A stretch of 64,000 nt of DNA from contig NZ_JAGGKT010000002.1 in the NCBI RefSeq assembly GCF_017873965.1, positions 62,001 through 126,000 of the forward strand. Direction: 5' to 3'. The notes beneath the pieces were generated by a model. That model saw nothing but the letters and a program-made list of their open reading frames with translations, searched no databases and was not told the DNA's origin. The translations under genes and the position numbers were made by a program. The DNA is from Ammoniphilus resinae. GTDB lineage: Bacteria > Bacillota > Bacilli > Aneurinibacillales > RAOX-1. Positions 14,678 through 23,873 of this stretch are shown piece by piece (position 1 is the stretch's first letter; every line of letters starts with the position of its first letter).

Positions 14678-15478
14678 TTGATTATTGTCAGTACGACAAA
14701 CGATCAATATGCTAAACACCTGGGAGTTATGCTGACCTCGCTACTTGAAAACAGTAAAAATAGAGAACGTATTAAAATCTTCATTATTGATGGAGATCTA
14801 TCAAGGGTTAATAAAAAGAGGCTTCGCCAAGTGGTTGCTCGGTATAAAAAAGAAATTACATTTCTTACTCCCGATCATAAACTATTTAGGAAGTTTCCAG
14901 CCGAATCGACGATTGGCTACATTACGAGAGATACCTATTATAGAATCGGGCTGCCTATCTTACTGGACAAAAATATTCATAAGGTTCTGTACCTGGACTG
15001 TGACCTCATTGTAAAAGGAGATCTCACGAGGTTATGGGAGATAAACTTGAAAGGATATGCTTTAGCAGCCGTCAACGAAACGTATTGGTATGGTTCGTGG
15101 GAGAAAGATCGCTTACTATCGGAGTTAGGGCTGGCGAAGGAATCTCTTTATTTTAATGCAGGTGTTTTACTACTGAATATTAAAAAATGGAGAGAAATGA
15201 ATGTATCAAAACGTCTTGTCAACTTTTTAAAAGCTCATCCAAATTTACGATATATGGATCAAGATGCAATGAACGTTGTTCTGCATAGGTATTGGCTTCG
15301 GATTCACTGCAAGTGGAATTATACCACTTACCATTGGGATTCAGTTCCCAACGTTAATCCAAAGATTATTCATTTTTGTGGATGGCACAAGCCATGGAAT
15401 ACTGAAATTCGCTACCGAGAGGATTATCTTAAATATTTGCAGTTATCCGGGTGGGATAGGGATAAAACCGTAAAATAG
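14678..15478 (+). CDS. Glycosyltransferase family 8
   Basis: A 266-residue GT8 retaining glycosyltransferase. The metal-binding DxD is D107-C-D109 in VLYLDCDLIVKGDL. Other family segments are IGYITRDTYYRIGLP, YFNAGVLLLNIKKWR, MDQDAMNVV and PKIIHFCGWHKPW near the C-terminus. TTG 14678 follows GGGAGGTG at 7 bases. A GT2 gene starts 14 bases after its stop, so the two are likely co-transcribed and build a cell-surface glycan. Acceptor and sugar donor cannot be read from sequence. Confidence 0.92.
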   Translation: MIIVSTTNDQYAKHLGVMLTSLLENSKNRERIKIFIIDGDLSRVNKKRLRQVVARYKKEITFLTPDHKLFRKFPAESTIGYITRDTYYRIGLPILLDKNIHKVLYLDCDLIVKGDLTRLWEINLKGYALAAVNETYWYGSWEKDRLLSELGLAKESLYFNAGVLLLNIKKWREMNVSKRLVNFLKAHPNLRYMDQDAMNVVLHRYWLRIHCKWNYTTYHWDSVPNVNPKIIHFCGWHKPWNTEIRYREDYLKYLQLSGWDRDKTVK

Positions 15479-15492
15479 AAGGGGGCATCAGA

Positions 15493-16722
15493 ATGGGAAT
15501 AGAGGTTAGTGTTGTGATCGTTTCGTATAACCGTTTTCCGCTCAATAAAAATACGCTATTCTCTCTTAAAACACAAAATTTTGATCAATCGAGATTTGAA
15601 GTGATTCTTGTTGATGATGCTTCGACAGATCGTACGCCGACTTTGAGAAAAGATCATTATCCTTTTTCCTTTCGTTATGTCCGTAATTCGCGTAATCTAG
15701 GCCGGGCTCGTTCCAGAAATGTCGGGATTAAGATGGCTCGAGGCAAGGTGATTATGTTTCTCGATGCGGAGGCGATCGTCGAACCGAATTGTATTGAACG
15801 ACATTATGAATATCACCGAAAATACAAGAGGGCCGTCGTGACGGGAGGTTCCTTTTATAAGATTTACAGTTATCTACTCCCTGGTTTTAAAATCTGGCAA
15901 CGAAAAAGCATTGAAGATTTCATGATGCGGAATGATGCCTTTAAAAAACGAGTTCAAAAAAAGCTGCAGAAACAGCTGTCGGACTCCGAATTTCCTCATG
16001 TGATCCGGTCACTTACCAAACCAGTAAAATTGATCGAAAACGAAGATATTAAGAATATTTATGCCCTACGCGAGCTAAGCGAACCTAGAATCTATGAAAG
16101 AGAATTGATTAATAAACTTGGAACGAAACTTGAGCAATGTCCCGTATCTTGGCTTTACTGTATCGGACTGAATCACTCGATAAAAATGAGCTTTATACAA
16201 GAGGTTGGCGGATATGATGAATATTTCAAGGGGTGGGGATCAGAAGATTATGAATTTGGGTATCGGCTAACTAAAGCAGGAGCATGCTATATCGCCGATG
16301 AAAATCTTCATATTTTCCATCAGGAACATCCTATACAGCCAAGTTTAAAGCGTGAAGAAGCCAGAAACATGGTATACTTTCAAAAAAAACATCCTGTAAT
16401 GGATGTCTGTATTAAATCTTTGCAATATGTTGATCAAAATGATGCAAGTTTTTTAAATTCTGCTGTTCGAGAGTACTACCGTCTTTCCGAAGAGTATCCG
16501 GGCAGGTTTAACTTGTTCAAGGATTCGATGCTTAAAATGTTGCAAACGATGCCCAGATTAGTCTCCCAAAATGCTTGGCCGACGACCGATCTTCTTGAAA
16601 AAACAGGAATCCGTTCCGATTTTAAATGGGTTTATCGTCTTCTAAAGGAACGTTATTTCATTGTTTCTACTGGAAAATATCCTCATTTGATAAAGGTTTT
16701 TGATACCCTTGTTGAGATATAA
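15493..16722 (+). CDS. Glycosyltransferase family 2 with GT7-type C-terminal segment
   Basis: A 409-residue GT-A enzyme. The N-terminal half has VSVVIVSYNRFPLN, VILVDDASTDRT, GRARSRNVGIKMARG and the metal motif LDAEA (about 91-96). The segment GYDEYFKGWGSEDYEFGYR (about 237-255) is the galactosyltransferase-type GWGxED motif of the Glyco_transf_7C domain. About 130 further residues of unknown function follow. AGAAGGGGGC precedes ATG 15493. It follows the GT8 gene and faces another GWGGED-type transferase. Confidence 0.9.
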   Translation: MGIEVSVVIVSYNRFPLNKNTLFSLKTQNFDQSRFEVILVDDASTDRTPTLRKDHYPFSFRYVRNSRNLGRARSRNVGIKMARGKVIMFLDAEAIVEPNCIERHYEYHRKYKRAVVTGGSFYKIYSYLLPGFKIWQRKSIEDFMMRNDAFKKRVQKKLQKQLSDSEFPHVIRSLTKPVKLIENEDIKNIYALRELSEPRIYERELINKLGTKLEQCPVSWLYCIGLNHSIKMSFIQEVGGYDEYFKGWGSEDYEFGYRLTKAGACYIADENLHIFHQEHPIQPSLKREEARNMVYFQKKHPVMDVCIKSLQYVDQNDASFLNSAVREYYRLSEEYPGRFNLFKDSMLKMLQTMPRLVSQNAWPTTDLLEKTGIRSDFKWVYRLLKERYFIVSTGKYPHLIKVFDTLVEI

Positions 16723-16731
16723 CTGACTGGC

Positions 16732-17454
16732 TTATCTCTTTTTCTTTCTCTGGTTAAATATACTTGCTGCGTGCTTGATGACCCGCTTCATCTTTACCTT
16801 GTCGTTGTTCGCTTGGTAATAAAACTCCCGCAGTTTCTTGTTGGTATCGCCGTTCGGGTTGTTTTCATACCCAACGACCGGATGCCATAAATGGTGTATG
16901 CTATGCTCCAGCCTTTTGTATGGGCCGCATAGGGTATTTACCGCACAACTGAAGGCATCGTCTTCTCCTCCCCAGCCGCAGAACCTCTCATCAAAACCTC
17001 CAACAGCCATAAAATATTTGCGGGGAATGATGTTTATATGTCCCACCCAGTCAAAAGTGTATTTTGTTGTATCAATCTTTTCAAAATCCGTAATTTCCAA
17101 CGGCCAACCGGGAGCAGTTTTCAGCAGTTTTCTTGAATTTTCTTCAGCTATTCGGATGATATAGCGATAGGGAATCACCCAAGGGGCTTTCTTCAGAAGT
17201 TTGATGGACTCCTTTAGGACGCTCGGATCACAGAAAATGTCGGCATCCACGATTACGAATATTTCGCGCGTGGCTTGTTTGGCAGCAAGGTTAATAGCTT
17301 GGGAGCGATTAAAAAGCTTTTCATTATTTATTCCGACACAAATTTCAGCCTTGGGATAGGTCTTTTTATAAAACTTCTTGATCCATTTAAAATTGGTATC
17401 CCTAATCCCTCGATCGGGCTTGTAGGGAAACAGAAAAGAGACATTCTCGAACAA
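16732..17454 (-). CDS. Glycosyltransferase family 2 (GWGGED type)
   Basis: A 240-residue transferase convergent with the previous gene. It shows RSQAINLAAKQATREIFVIVDADIF with a DAD metal motif, then GGFDERFCGWGGEDDAFSC, the GT7C-type signature. A basic tail (NQRKKKR) ends it. I favour TTG 17454, which has GGAGG at 9 bases; GTG 17460 is only 3 bases from the same site. Shorter than its neighbour and with no membrane helix, so it probably acts in the cytoplasm on a surface-polymer precursor. Confidence 0.85.
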   Translation of the reverse strand: MFENVSFLFPYKPDRGIRDTNFKWIKKFYKKTYPKAEICVGINNEKLFNRSQAINLAAKQATREIFVIVDADIFCDPSVLKESIKLLKKAPWVIPYRYIIRIAEENSRKLLKTAPGWPLEITDFEKIDTTKYTFDWVGHINIIPRKYFMAVGGFDERFCGWGGEDDAFSCAVNTLCGPYKRLEHSIHHLWHPVVGYENNPNGDTNKKLREFYYQANNDKVKMKRVIKHAASIFNQRKKKR

Positions 17455-17637
17455 CTGCACACACCTCCAAGTGGTATTATCAAGCCTGTGTCACTTCTAC
17501 TTGCATTCTATGAATCAGAGTATTCCCTTGATTGTATAGGTATCTAGTTTCTCTTGCATGGCAGGATTTAGCAGGCGGAATCTACTATTTCTATTTTCCC
17601 GACCGAACAGTATAATCAGGGATGGGAGTTGAAACAG

Positions 17638-18798
17638 ATGAACAAAAAAGACATCGCTGCGATCAGAAAGCAATTTAAATTAGATAATCACCTTCTACAA
17701 ATAAGGGAAATCTTCAATGTGTATGTAAAGAAAGAATCAGGAGAGATTTACCATCATGTCAGTCAGCCGTTTCATTTTTTGGAGCAAGAAGCACAAGAAT
17801 TGTTTCTGGGAAACTTTAAAAAGGTTTTGACTGGGGATCTGGATGCCAAGTTGTTTGAGTTGAAATTTAGACGGGACGTGGAAGACAGCACACAAACCAT
17901 CCTTTACGAGGGATTACAGGCAGGGTCCACGGAAGATTGGAAAGAAAATATGCTGCATATTGTCGGGAAAATGTTCGCGAATGCCGCTTATGAATTTGAT
18001 ACGGTCGTGACCTTTATTCGCGGGGAGTATCGGAAACCGACACGTAAACGGGATCAGGAATCCGAGGAAGGCGGAGATGATGAAGTCTATTCCAGCCCGT
18101 TCATCCTTTGCAGCCTGAACAAAACCGATCAGCCGAAAAAGACCCTGCTCTTTGATTATGTCGAGAAAGAATTCAAATCGAATAATAACATAGATCCCAT
18201 TATTAATCTCGCTGCCCCATTGTCGGGCTTTCTCTTCCCTGCCTTTAATGACAATGCTGCAGATGTGAATCATCTTCTTTATTATGCTTCGAAAGCCAAT
18301 CAACCGGATGATTCTTTTATCGAAGAGGTGCTCAACTGTGAAGAGATTAGAACTGCCATGGAGGATAAGGATAGCTTTGAATTGATCTTAAACAATGTGG
18401 TGGGAGAAAAAGTAGATTCCATGGTCATTGCCAATGTCTACGAGGAAATCGATAAGATGGTGCAGGAGAATGTGGAAAATGAAGAAAGCGAACCCCCTAT
18501 GTTGGATTATCAGGACGTCGGACGGATCTTAACGGCAAGCGGAGTGGAGAATGTCGACACAGATAAAGTGGAGCACGCCTTCAAAGCTGTGGTCAGCAAC
18601 GAAAAACATGAATTGAAAGCGAGCAATTTAGTGCCGAAATCGATCAAAATCAAAACGAAAGTAGCCGATTTGTCGATCGGTCCAAAAGATCTAAGACATG
18701 TGAAATATATTATGTATCAAGGTAAGCGGTGCTTATTGCTAGAAATCGATGAAGATGTGGTTGTGGAAGGATTTAAACTTGAGACGGTGACACCTTAG
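17638..18798 (+). CDS. DUF4317 family protein
   Basis: A 386-residue acidic, soluble protein. The start MNKKDIAAIRKQFKLDNHLLQIREIFNVYV and the later FDTVVTFIRGEYRKPT and SSPFILCSLNKT segments match DUF4317, a family of unknown function in Firmicutes. ATG 17638 has GGGAG 9 bases upstream and a TATAAT at 17611-17616; an in-frame TTG at 17629 is too close to that site. The PH-domain gene 80 bases downstream may be co-transcribed. No catalytic motif is evident. Confidence 0.8.
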   Translation: MNKKDIAAIRKQFKLDNHLLQIREIFNVYVKKESGEIYHHVSQPFHFLEQEAQELFLGNFKKVLTGDLDAKLFELKFRRDVEDSTQTILYEGLQAGSTEDWKENMLHIVGKMFANAAYEFDTVVTFIRGEYRKPTRKRDQESEEGGDDEVYSSPFILCSLNKTDQPKKTLLFDYVEKEFKSNNNIDPIINLAAPLSGFLFPAFNDNAADVNHLLYYASKANQPDDSFIEEVLNCEEIRTAMEDKDSFELILNNVVGEKVDSMVIANVYEEIDKMVQENVENEESEPPMLDYQDVGRILTASGVENVDTDKVEHAFKAVVSNEKHELKASNLVPKSIKIKTKVADLSIGPKDLRHVKYIMYQGKRCLLLEIDEDVVVEGFKLETVTP

Positions 18799-18878
18799 TA
18801 AAAATGCAACATATTTCTCGGTCATATCGTATAAGGTGTATAGTGTCTTGTAAATTTACATAGAAAGGCTGGGGAACT

Positions 18879-19493
18879 ATGTTTAAAAAAATAGCTGCAG
18901 ATGCACTTGGACTAAGCGATATTGGGAGTGTTATTAAACCTGCAGATTATAACAAAGTAGATTCTGATGATTATGTAATGCACGAGGACCAGGAGAAGAT
19001 CTACTTTCTAATCAAGTCCAAAACGGATGAGTACTGCTTCACGAACAAAGCCCTGATTCACTTGGATGGAACAAGTGCGGTCAGTAAAAAAAGAATGCTT
19101 CGCCGTTTTGAATATGAAACCAATAAAATTTCCAATGTATTCTTAGAGACCGCAGGAACCATTGATTTGGACGTAGAAATTAAATTCCAAATGGGCGGCC
19201 AGCAATATTCGATTGATGTCAATAAGAAGCATATTGAAGAATTGAAAGACTTATATAAAGCACTCGTCAAAATTTCCGAAATTACCCGTGACAACAACAA
19301 GGCCCTGGAGTTTGCACAGCAAAGTCTTCAGCTTGCTTCCTCTACATTGAATAGAAGCGATAGCACGAAAGGCTCTCTAGCGGAGGAATTTAAGGAATTA
19401 AACCAAATCGCTTTTGCGTGGCTGATGGAAACGAAGAAAGAATATAGTGTGAAGGACTTCGGCTTTGTGTTTGACCAGTATATTAATAATTAG
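18879..19493 (+). CDS. Bacterial PH-domain protein, YvbH-like
   Basis: A 204-residue protein. The N-terminal two-thirds (KIAADALGLSDIGSVIKPADYNKVDSDDYV, DEYCFTNKALIHLDGTSAVSKKRML) is a bacterial pleckstrin-homology domain of the YvbH type. The helical C-terminus (about 130-204) fits the YvbH oligomerisation extension. No transmembrane segment or signal peptide. Such proteins form oligomeric rings of unclear role. AGAAAGGCTGGGGAACT lies upstream of ATG 18879. Confidence 0.82.
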   Translation: MFKKIAADALGLSDIGSVIKPADYNKVDSDDYVMHEDQEKIYFLIKSKTDEYCFTNKALIHLDGTSAVSKKRMLRRFEYETNKISNVFLETAGTIDLDVEIKFQMGGQQYSIDVNKKHIEELKDLYKALVKISEITRDNNKALEFAQQSLQLASSTLNRSDSTKGSLAEEFKELNQIAFAWLMETKKEYSVKDFGFVFDQYINN

Positions 19494-19510
19494 TAAAGTG
19501 AGAATCAGAG

Positions 19511-19697
19511 ATAGCGGAAAGATTTTCCGTTATCCCAGTTATTCTAACTGAACATGGCTGGATAACGGAATATTTTTCCGTTATGAAACATTGTAATCGT
19601 TTTCAATTGGTTTGGTATGTTCCATAACGGAAAAAACTTCCGCTATTTCCTTTTAACAGTCTCGTTTTTTATAAATAGAGGAAAATTTTTCTCTTAT
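19511..19697. repeat. Composite palindromic element, copy 3
   Basis: Palindromes at 19511-19533, 19562-19584, 19624-19646 and 19675-19697, with spacers of 28, 39 and 28 bp. Cores are of the AACGGAATATTTTTCCGTTAT type. The central spacer holds TGTAATCGTTTTCAA, identical to 15 bases at the same offset in copy 5. It begins 17 bases after the PH-domain stop codon. Confidence 0.92.
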
Positions 19698-19829
19698 TAT
19701 TAGGACCCAATAGTGTTTACGATAGATTGCTCATTTAGCTAATTCACCATAATCTCCTCCGTGATGGAAATCACTGAATCAATGGGAACACTGTTTTATT
19801 GTGTGGAGAGAAGGGGAAGGAGGATTAAG

Positions 19830-20339
19830 ATGGATACTTCTGACGTAACACTATGTCCCCCGCTTCAGCAGTTAAAGGACGAGCATGTAACCTTAAGGGC
19901 GGAAATGGAACTTTTCTACGAAATAACGGAAGAGATCGAATATGATTCAGGACCTGCTGTGATTCGGCTGTTTACTGAGTTATCGGAACGGATTTCGGTT
20001 TTTATGGAGTCATTGAAAGCCCATTCCGAACGAGAGGAAAAAGGGTTATTTCCGGTGATGGCCCGTCGACTCGGAGAAAAGGATCGAACCATCGATTCGA
20101 TGGAATTCGAACATGAAAAGGCGGAGCAGCATCTGCAGGATTTTCTTATGGAGACCAGGAAAGCGGGATCAACCATCGATGAAGATCATGCGCGGGCGGT
20201 TGCGGTATACGCTGTACAAGCTTATACAACCTTGACCCAACACTTTGCAAAAGAAGAAAAGATGCTGTTTCCCTTAGCAGAGCAAATCTTGTCCATTGAG
20301 GAGAAGGAAGAGCTGGGAAGATTTTTAATAAACTGCTAA
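19830..20339 (+). CDS. Hemerythrin domain protein
   Basis: A 169-residue four-helix protein with the His/Glu ligands of a di-iron hemerythrin: LKDEH (about 14), HSEREEKGLFP (about 67-77), EFEHEKAEQH (about 91-100) and HFAKEEKMLFP (about 143-153). The family binds O2 or NO or shields iron. ATG 19830 follows GGAAGGAGG; the frame is open further upstream but lacks a ribosome site there. It is flanked by repeat copy 3 and a decayed gene, so it is probably monocistronic. Confidence 0.88.
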   Translation: MDTSDVTLCPPLQQLKDEHVTLRAEMELFYEITEEIEYDSGPAVIRLFTELSERISVFMESLKAHSEREEKGLFPVMARRLGEKDRTIDSMEFEHEKAEQHLQDFLMETRKAGSTIDEDHARAVAVYAVQAYTTLTQHFAKEEKMLFPLAEQILSIEEKEELGRFLINC

Positions 20340-20455
20340 GTATGATTGGGATCCTTGATTCAAGACACGCTCGGAATCACAATCTTTTTAACGTATGAAT
20401 GGATATAGACTTGATGGTTAATGATAAACTTGTGTTTTTGTTTCCAAGATGGCTT

Positions 20456-20485
20456 GGCTCACCCTTTTGGGTGGGCTCCTTTTTG
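20456..20485 (+). terminator. Rho-independent terminator-like hairpin
   Basis: GGCTCACCC pairs with GGGTGGGCT (two G-U pairs) around TTTT, then CCTTTTT. It may end the hemerythrin transcript. It sits just upstream of the decayed DUF3231 gene. Confidence 0.6.
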
Positions 20486-20552
20486 GGAAATAGTTCCTTT
20501 TCTGGTGGGAAATACTATTTTAAATGTAACCCAATTAAAATCAGAGGTACCT

Positions 20553-20956
20553 ATGGAAACAAAACACACACCAGAAAAAAATATTTTACACGAGATAGAA
20601 CACACTCCGAAACTAACATCTGCAGAAATGGGAAGCCTCTGGTCACAATACATGAGCGATAGCATGGCTATACGCGTACTAAATTACTTTTTGGAATTCC
20701 ACTGTTGCTCCTTTTTCAGACAAACTGATGTTGTTTCATGCCACCGCTTTGATTGCCGCTGGTATTGGAAACTATGGGGCAGGCAGCCATAGCTGCGAGC
20801 CCTAGACGTGATTTAGGTACACATTATGGGGGTCTTTTCTTAGAGGTTATTCAATACGCCGAAGATTGTGCAAATCTGATGATTAAGAAGGGGTGGATGG
20901 AACAGCCTCCATTAGCACCTGATTATAAAGCACTTGCAAACCGGGTGAAGAAATAA
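20553..20956 (+). pseudogene. Decayed DUF3231 family gene
   Basis: The N-terminus (METKHTPEKNILHE, then LTSAEMGSLWSQYMSDSMAI up to NYFLE) and the C-terminus (ASPRRDLGTHYGGLFLEVI, then MIKKGWMEQPPLAPDYKALANR) both match DUF3231, a spore-former family of unknown function. They are in different frames and the middle is missing. Between them a third-frame piece (DKLMLFHATALIAAGIGNYG) is still readable. So there is an internal deletion near 20695 and a further frameshift near 20780. An intact member would be at least about 165 residues. Confidence 0.75.
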
Positions 20957-20984
20957 AACTCTTTTTCTTTGTTTTGCAGAAACC

Positions 20985-21019
20985 GCCGGATCCACTTATC
21001 GTGCAGAATCCGGCTTTTT
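20985..21019 (+). terminator. Rho-independent terminator
   Basis: GCCGGAT (20985-20991) pairs with ATCCGGC (21008-21014), followed by T5. It insulates clpB from the decayed gene. Confidence 0.8.
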
Positions 21020-21066
21020 AATGTTGATGGTACTCATTTTGTTCTTAGAGCTGACACAATAAGAAG

Positions 21067-21095
21067 TTGAAGAATGAGGTAAAATAAAGTAAAAT
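21067..21095 (+). promoter_or_regulatory. Sigma-A-type promoter of clpB
   Basis: TTGAAG (21067-21072), 17-bp spacer, TAAAAT (21090-21095). No CIRCE or CtsR heptad repeat was seen nearby, so heat-shock control is not evident from the DNA. Confidence 0.6.
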
Positions 21096-21132
21096 AGCAA
21101 ACTTTACCATTCAGCCGATAGGAGGAATGTCG

Positions 21133-23751
21133 ATGGATATGAATCATTTGACTGTCAAATCTTTGGAGGCGATCCAACAAGCAGAGATCAAAGCGAACCG
21201 TTATGGGCATGCGGAGCTCGATGTGGAGCATCTACTGTGTGCCTTACTAGATCAGCAGGATGGCTTGATTCCGCATTTGTTAGAAAAAATGGGTGTGTCA
21301 TCGGCAACCCTTTTGCAGGAAGTGGAGCAAATTCTGGAGCGGTGGCCGCGGGTTTCCGGTTCGGGTCGGGAAATGGGGAAGGTGTACATAAGCGGTCGAG
21401 TAAACCAGGCTTTACTTCATGCGCAAGAAGAGGCCAAAAAGATGAATGATGATTACATTTCCGTTGAACATCTATTCTTTGGGATTTTGACCCAAGCGGA
21501 AAGGTCTTCCTTAAATGACCTATTGAAAAAAGTGGGAATCACACGCGACCGCTTTTTAAAATCACTACTCGATGTGAGGGGGAATCAGCGAGTGACTAGC
21601 AATCATCCGGAAGCATCTTATGAAGCGTTGGAAAAATACGGGCAAGATTTGGTAGAAGCAGTCCGCCGCAATAAACTTGATCCTGTGATTGGACGGGACG
21701 CGGAAATCCGGCGGATCATCCAGATTTTGTCGCGTAAAACGAAGAATAATCCGGTGCTGATCGGCGAGCCCGGAGTGGGAAAAACAGCGATTGCCGAAGG
21801 GTTGGCCCACCGAATTGTTCGCGGGGATGTGCCGGAGGGGCTGCGCGATAAAAAAGTCTTCTCCCTCGATATGGGTTCCCTGCTTGCCGGCGCGAAATTC
21901 CGTGGAGAATTTGAGGAACGGCTCAAGGCTGTGCTCCAGGAAGTGAAAAAAAGCGAAGGGCAAATCATTTTGTTTATCGATGAAATTCATACCATTGTCG
22001 GCGCGGGCAAGACCGAAGGTGCAATGGATGCAGGCAACTTGCTGAAGCCGATGCTGGCCAGGGGTGAACTGCATTGCATTGGGGCCACGACCCTTGATGA
22101 ATACCGTAAATACATCGAAAAGGACGCCGCGCTGGAACGCAGATTCCAGCCGGTCATTGTGCAGGAACCGTCGGTGGAAGACACCATCTCCATCCTTCGG
22201 GGATTGAAGGAGCGATTCGAAATATTCCACGGGGTCAAAATCCATGATAACGCGCTCGTGGCATCAGCCGTCTTGTCCAATCGCTATATTACAGACCGCT
22301 TTCTTCCAGATAAGGGGATTGATCTAATCGATGAAGCTTGCGCCTTGATACGAACGGAGATGGACTCCATGCCGGCGGAGCTCGATGAAGTATCGAGAAC
22401 AGTCATGAAGCTTGAGGTGGAAGAAGCCGCGCTTAAGCGGGAGACTGATCGGGCAAGTCAAGAACGGTTGACGAAGCTGCAAGGAGAGCTAGCGGAGCAA
22501 AAAGAGGTGCTGCATCGTCTGAAGGCGCAGTGGGACACGGAAAAACAGGCCCTTCAATCGGTCCGTAAGCTGCGGGAGGATCTCGAACAGCTCCAACGGG
22601 AAATGGCACAGGCTGAACGGGAATATGATTTGAACAAAGTAGCGGAAATCAAATATGGATCACTGCCCGCTTTAGAGAATAAGCTGCGTGAGGAAGAGGA
22701 AAAGGTTAATAAGAAAAGGGGGAAGCCATCGCTTCTTCGTGAAGAAGTGACAGAAGAAGAAATTACTCGCATCATTTCTAGATGGACAGGAATTCCGGTA
22801 GCGAAATTGGCAGAAAGTGAACGGGAAAAACTGCTCAAGCTGGACCAGATTCTGCACCAGCGTGTGATTGGACAGGAAGAGGCAGTGCAGGGCGTGACCG
22901 ATGCGATCATTCGCGCGAGGGCGGGCATCAAGGATCCACGTAAACCGATCGGTTCCTTTTTGTTCTTGGGACCAACCGGAGTCGGGAAAACCGAGCTAGC
23001 CAAAACCTTGGCGGAAGCCCTCCTCGATTCCGAGGATCACCTCATTCGCTTTGACATGAGCGAATACATGGAAAAACACACTGTTTCCCGCCTGATCGGT
23101 GCCCCACCAGGGTATGTGGGATACGAGGAAGGCGGACAGCTGACTGAGGCCATTCGTAGATCACCCTATAGCGTTCTTCTGTTTGATGAAATCGAAAAAG
23201 CCCATTACGACGTATTCAATATCCTGCTGCAAATCCTCGATGACGGTCGTGTCACCGATTCACAAGGCAGGATGGTTGATTTCAAAAATACCATCATCAT
23301 TATGACATCTAATATCGGCTCCGGGATTCTGCTCGATTCCCTTCATGAGCAAGGGGATTTGACGGAACAGGCTAGGGAAGAGGTCCTGCGCGAGTTGAAA
23401 GGCCATTTTCGCCCCGAGTTTTTAAATCGCATTGATGACATCGTGCTCTTTAAGCCACTGGGAGAAAAGGAAATGATTCAAATTGTCGATCTGCTATTGC
23501 TAGATTTGCAAAAGCGGCTGGAAGATCAGCATGTAACTCTACAGATGACGGATCACGCGAAGGCCTTTATCGCCCGCGAAGGCTCTGACCCCATCTATGG
23601 AGCGAGGCCGCTCAGACGTTATATGCAGCGGCAGGTGGAAACCCCCATCGCCCGCACGTTGGTTAGCGGACAGGCGGCAGTCGGAGCAGTGTTAACCGTC
23701 GACGTAGTGGATGGTCTGTTGAAGGTGGGTTGGGTGAACCAGGAGGGGTGA
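21133..23751 (+). CDS. clpB: ATP-dependent chaperone ClpB
   Basis: An 872-residue AAA+ disaggregase. The N-terminal Clp domain has two repeats (about 5-145). D1 has Walker [14 protein letters not shown] (about 211-223) and Walker [12 protein letters not shown]. The coiled-coil middle domain (about 410-530) is long, as in ClpB rather than ClpC. D2 has [13 protein letters not shown] (about 618-630) and [11 protein letters not shown]. The ClpP-binding tripeptide loop was not seen. ATG 21133 lies 7 bases after AGGAGG; ATG 21127 is too close. With DnaK it would rescue aggregated proteins. Terminator and promoter flank it, so it is monocistronic. Confidence 0.92.
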   Translation: MDMNHLTVKSLEAIQQAEIKANRYGHAELDVEHLLCALLDQQDGLIPHLLEKMGVSSATLLQEVEQILERWPRVSGSGREMGKVYISGRVNQALLHAQEEAKKMNDDYISVEHLFFGILTQAERSSLNDLLKKVGITRDRFLKSLLDVRGNQRVTSNHPEASYEALEKYGQDLVEAVRRNKLDPVIGRDAEIRRIIQILSRKTKNNPVLIGEPGVGKTAIAEGLAHRIVRGDVPEGLRDKKVFSLDMGSLLAGAKFRGEFEERLKAVLQEVKKSEGQIILFIDEIHTIVGAGKTEGAMDAGNLLKPMLARGELHCIGATTLDEYRKYIEKDAALERRFQPVIVQEPSVEDTISILRGLKERFEIFHGVKIHDNALVASAVLSNRYITDRFLPDKGIDLIDEACALIRTEMDSMPAELDEVSRTVMKLEVEEAALKRETDRASQERLTKLQGELAEQKEVLHRLKAQWDTEKQALQSVRKLREDLEQLQREMAQAEREYDLNKVAEIKYGSLPALENKLREEEEKVNKKRGKPSLLREEVTEEEITRIISRWTGIPVAKLAESEREKLLKLDQILHQRVIGQEEAVQGVTDAIIRARAGIKDPRKPIGSFLFLGPTGVGKTELAKTLAEALLDSEDHLIRFDMSEYMEKHTVSRLIGAPPGYVGYEEGGQLTEAIRRSPYSVLLFDEIEKAHYDVFNILLQILDDGRVTDSQGRMVDFKNTIIIMTSNIGSGILLDSLHEQGDLTEQAREEVLRELKGHFRPEFLNRIDDIVLFKPLGEKEMIQIVDLLLLDLQKRLEDQHVTLQMTDHAKAFIAREGSDPIYGARPLRRYMQRQVETPIARTLVSGQAAVGAVLTVDVVDGLLKVGWVNQEG

Positions 23752-23777
23752 TAGAGCCTCTCCTGGTTTGTTTTTTT
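23738..23777 (+). terminator. Rho-independent terminator of clpB
   Basis: ACCAGGAGGGG pairs with CCTCTCCTGGT (one mismatch), then a T7 run. The left arm overlaps the last codons of clpB. Confidence 0.85.
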
Positions 23778-23793
23778 CGTTGGTTCCGTGTAA

Positions 23794-23823
23794 TTGACAT
23801 GAGTAAGGTTTCTGTATTATAGT
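23794..23823 (+). promoter_or_regulatory. Sigma-A-type promoter of the MDR gene
   Basis: TTGACA (23794-23799), 18-bp spacer, TATAGT (23818-23823), 50 bases upstream of the start codon. Confidence 0.6.
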
Positions 23824-23873
23824 TTAAACACTTATCTGAAAATAATGACTAATTATTAAAAAGGTGGTTAATC

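Noticed and set aside
20399-20662. ORF with aromatic-rich start upstream of the DUF3231 remnant
   Set aside because: It crosses a terminator hairpin and is out of frame with the recognisable DUF3231 residues.
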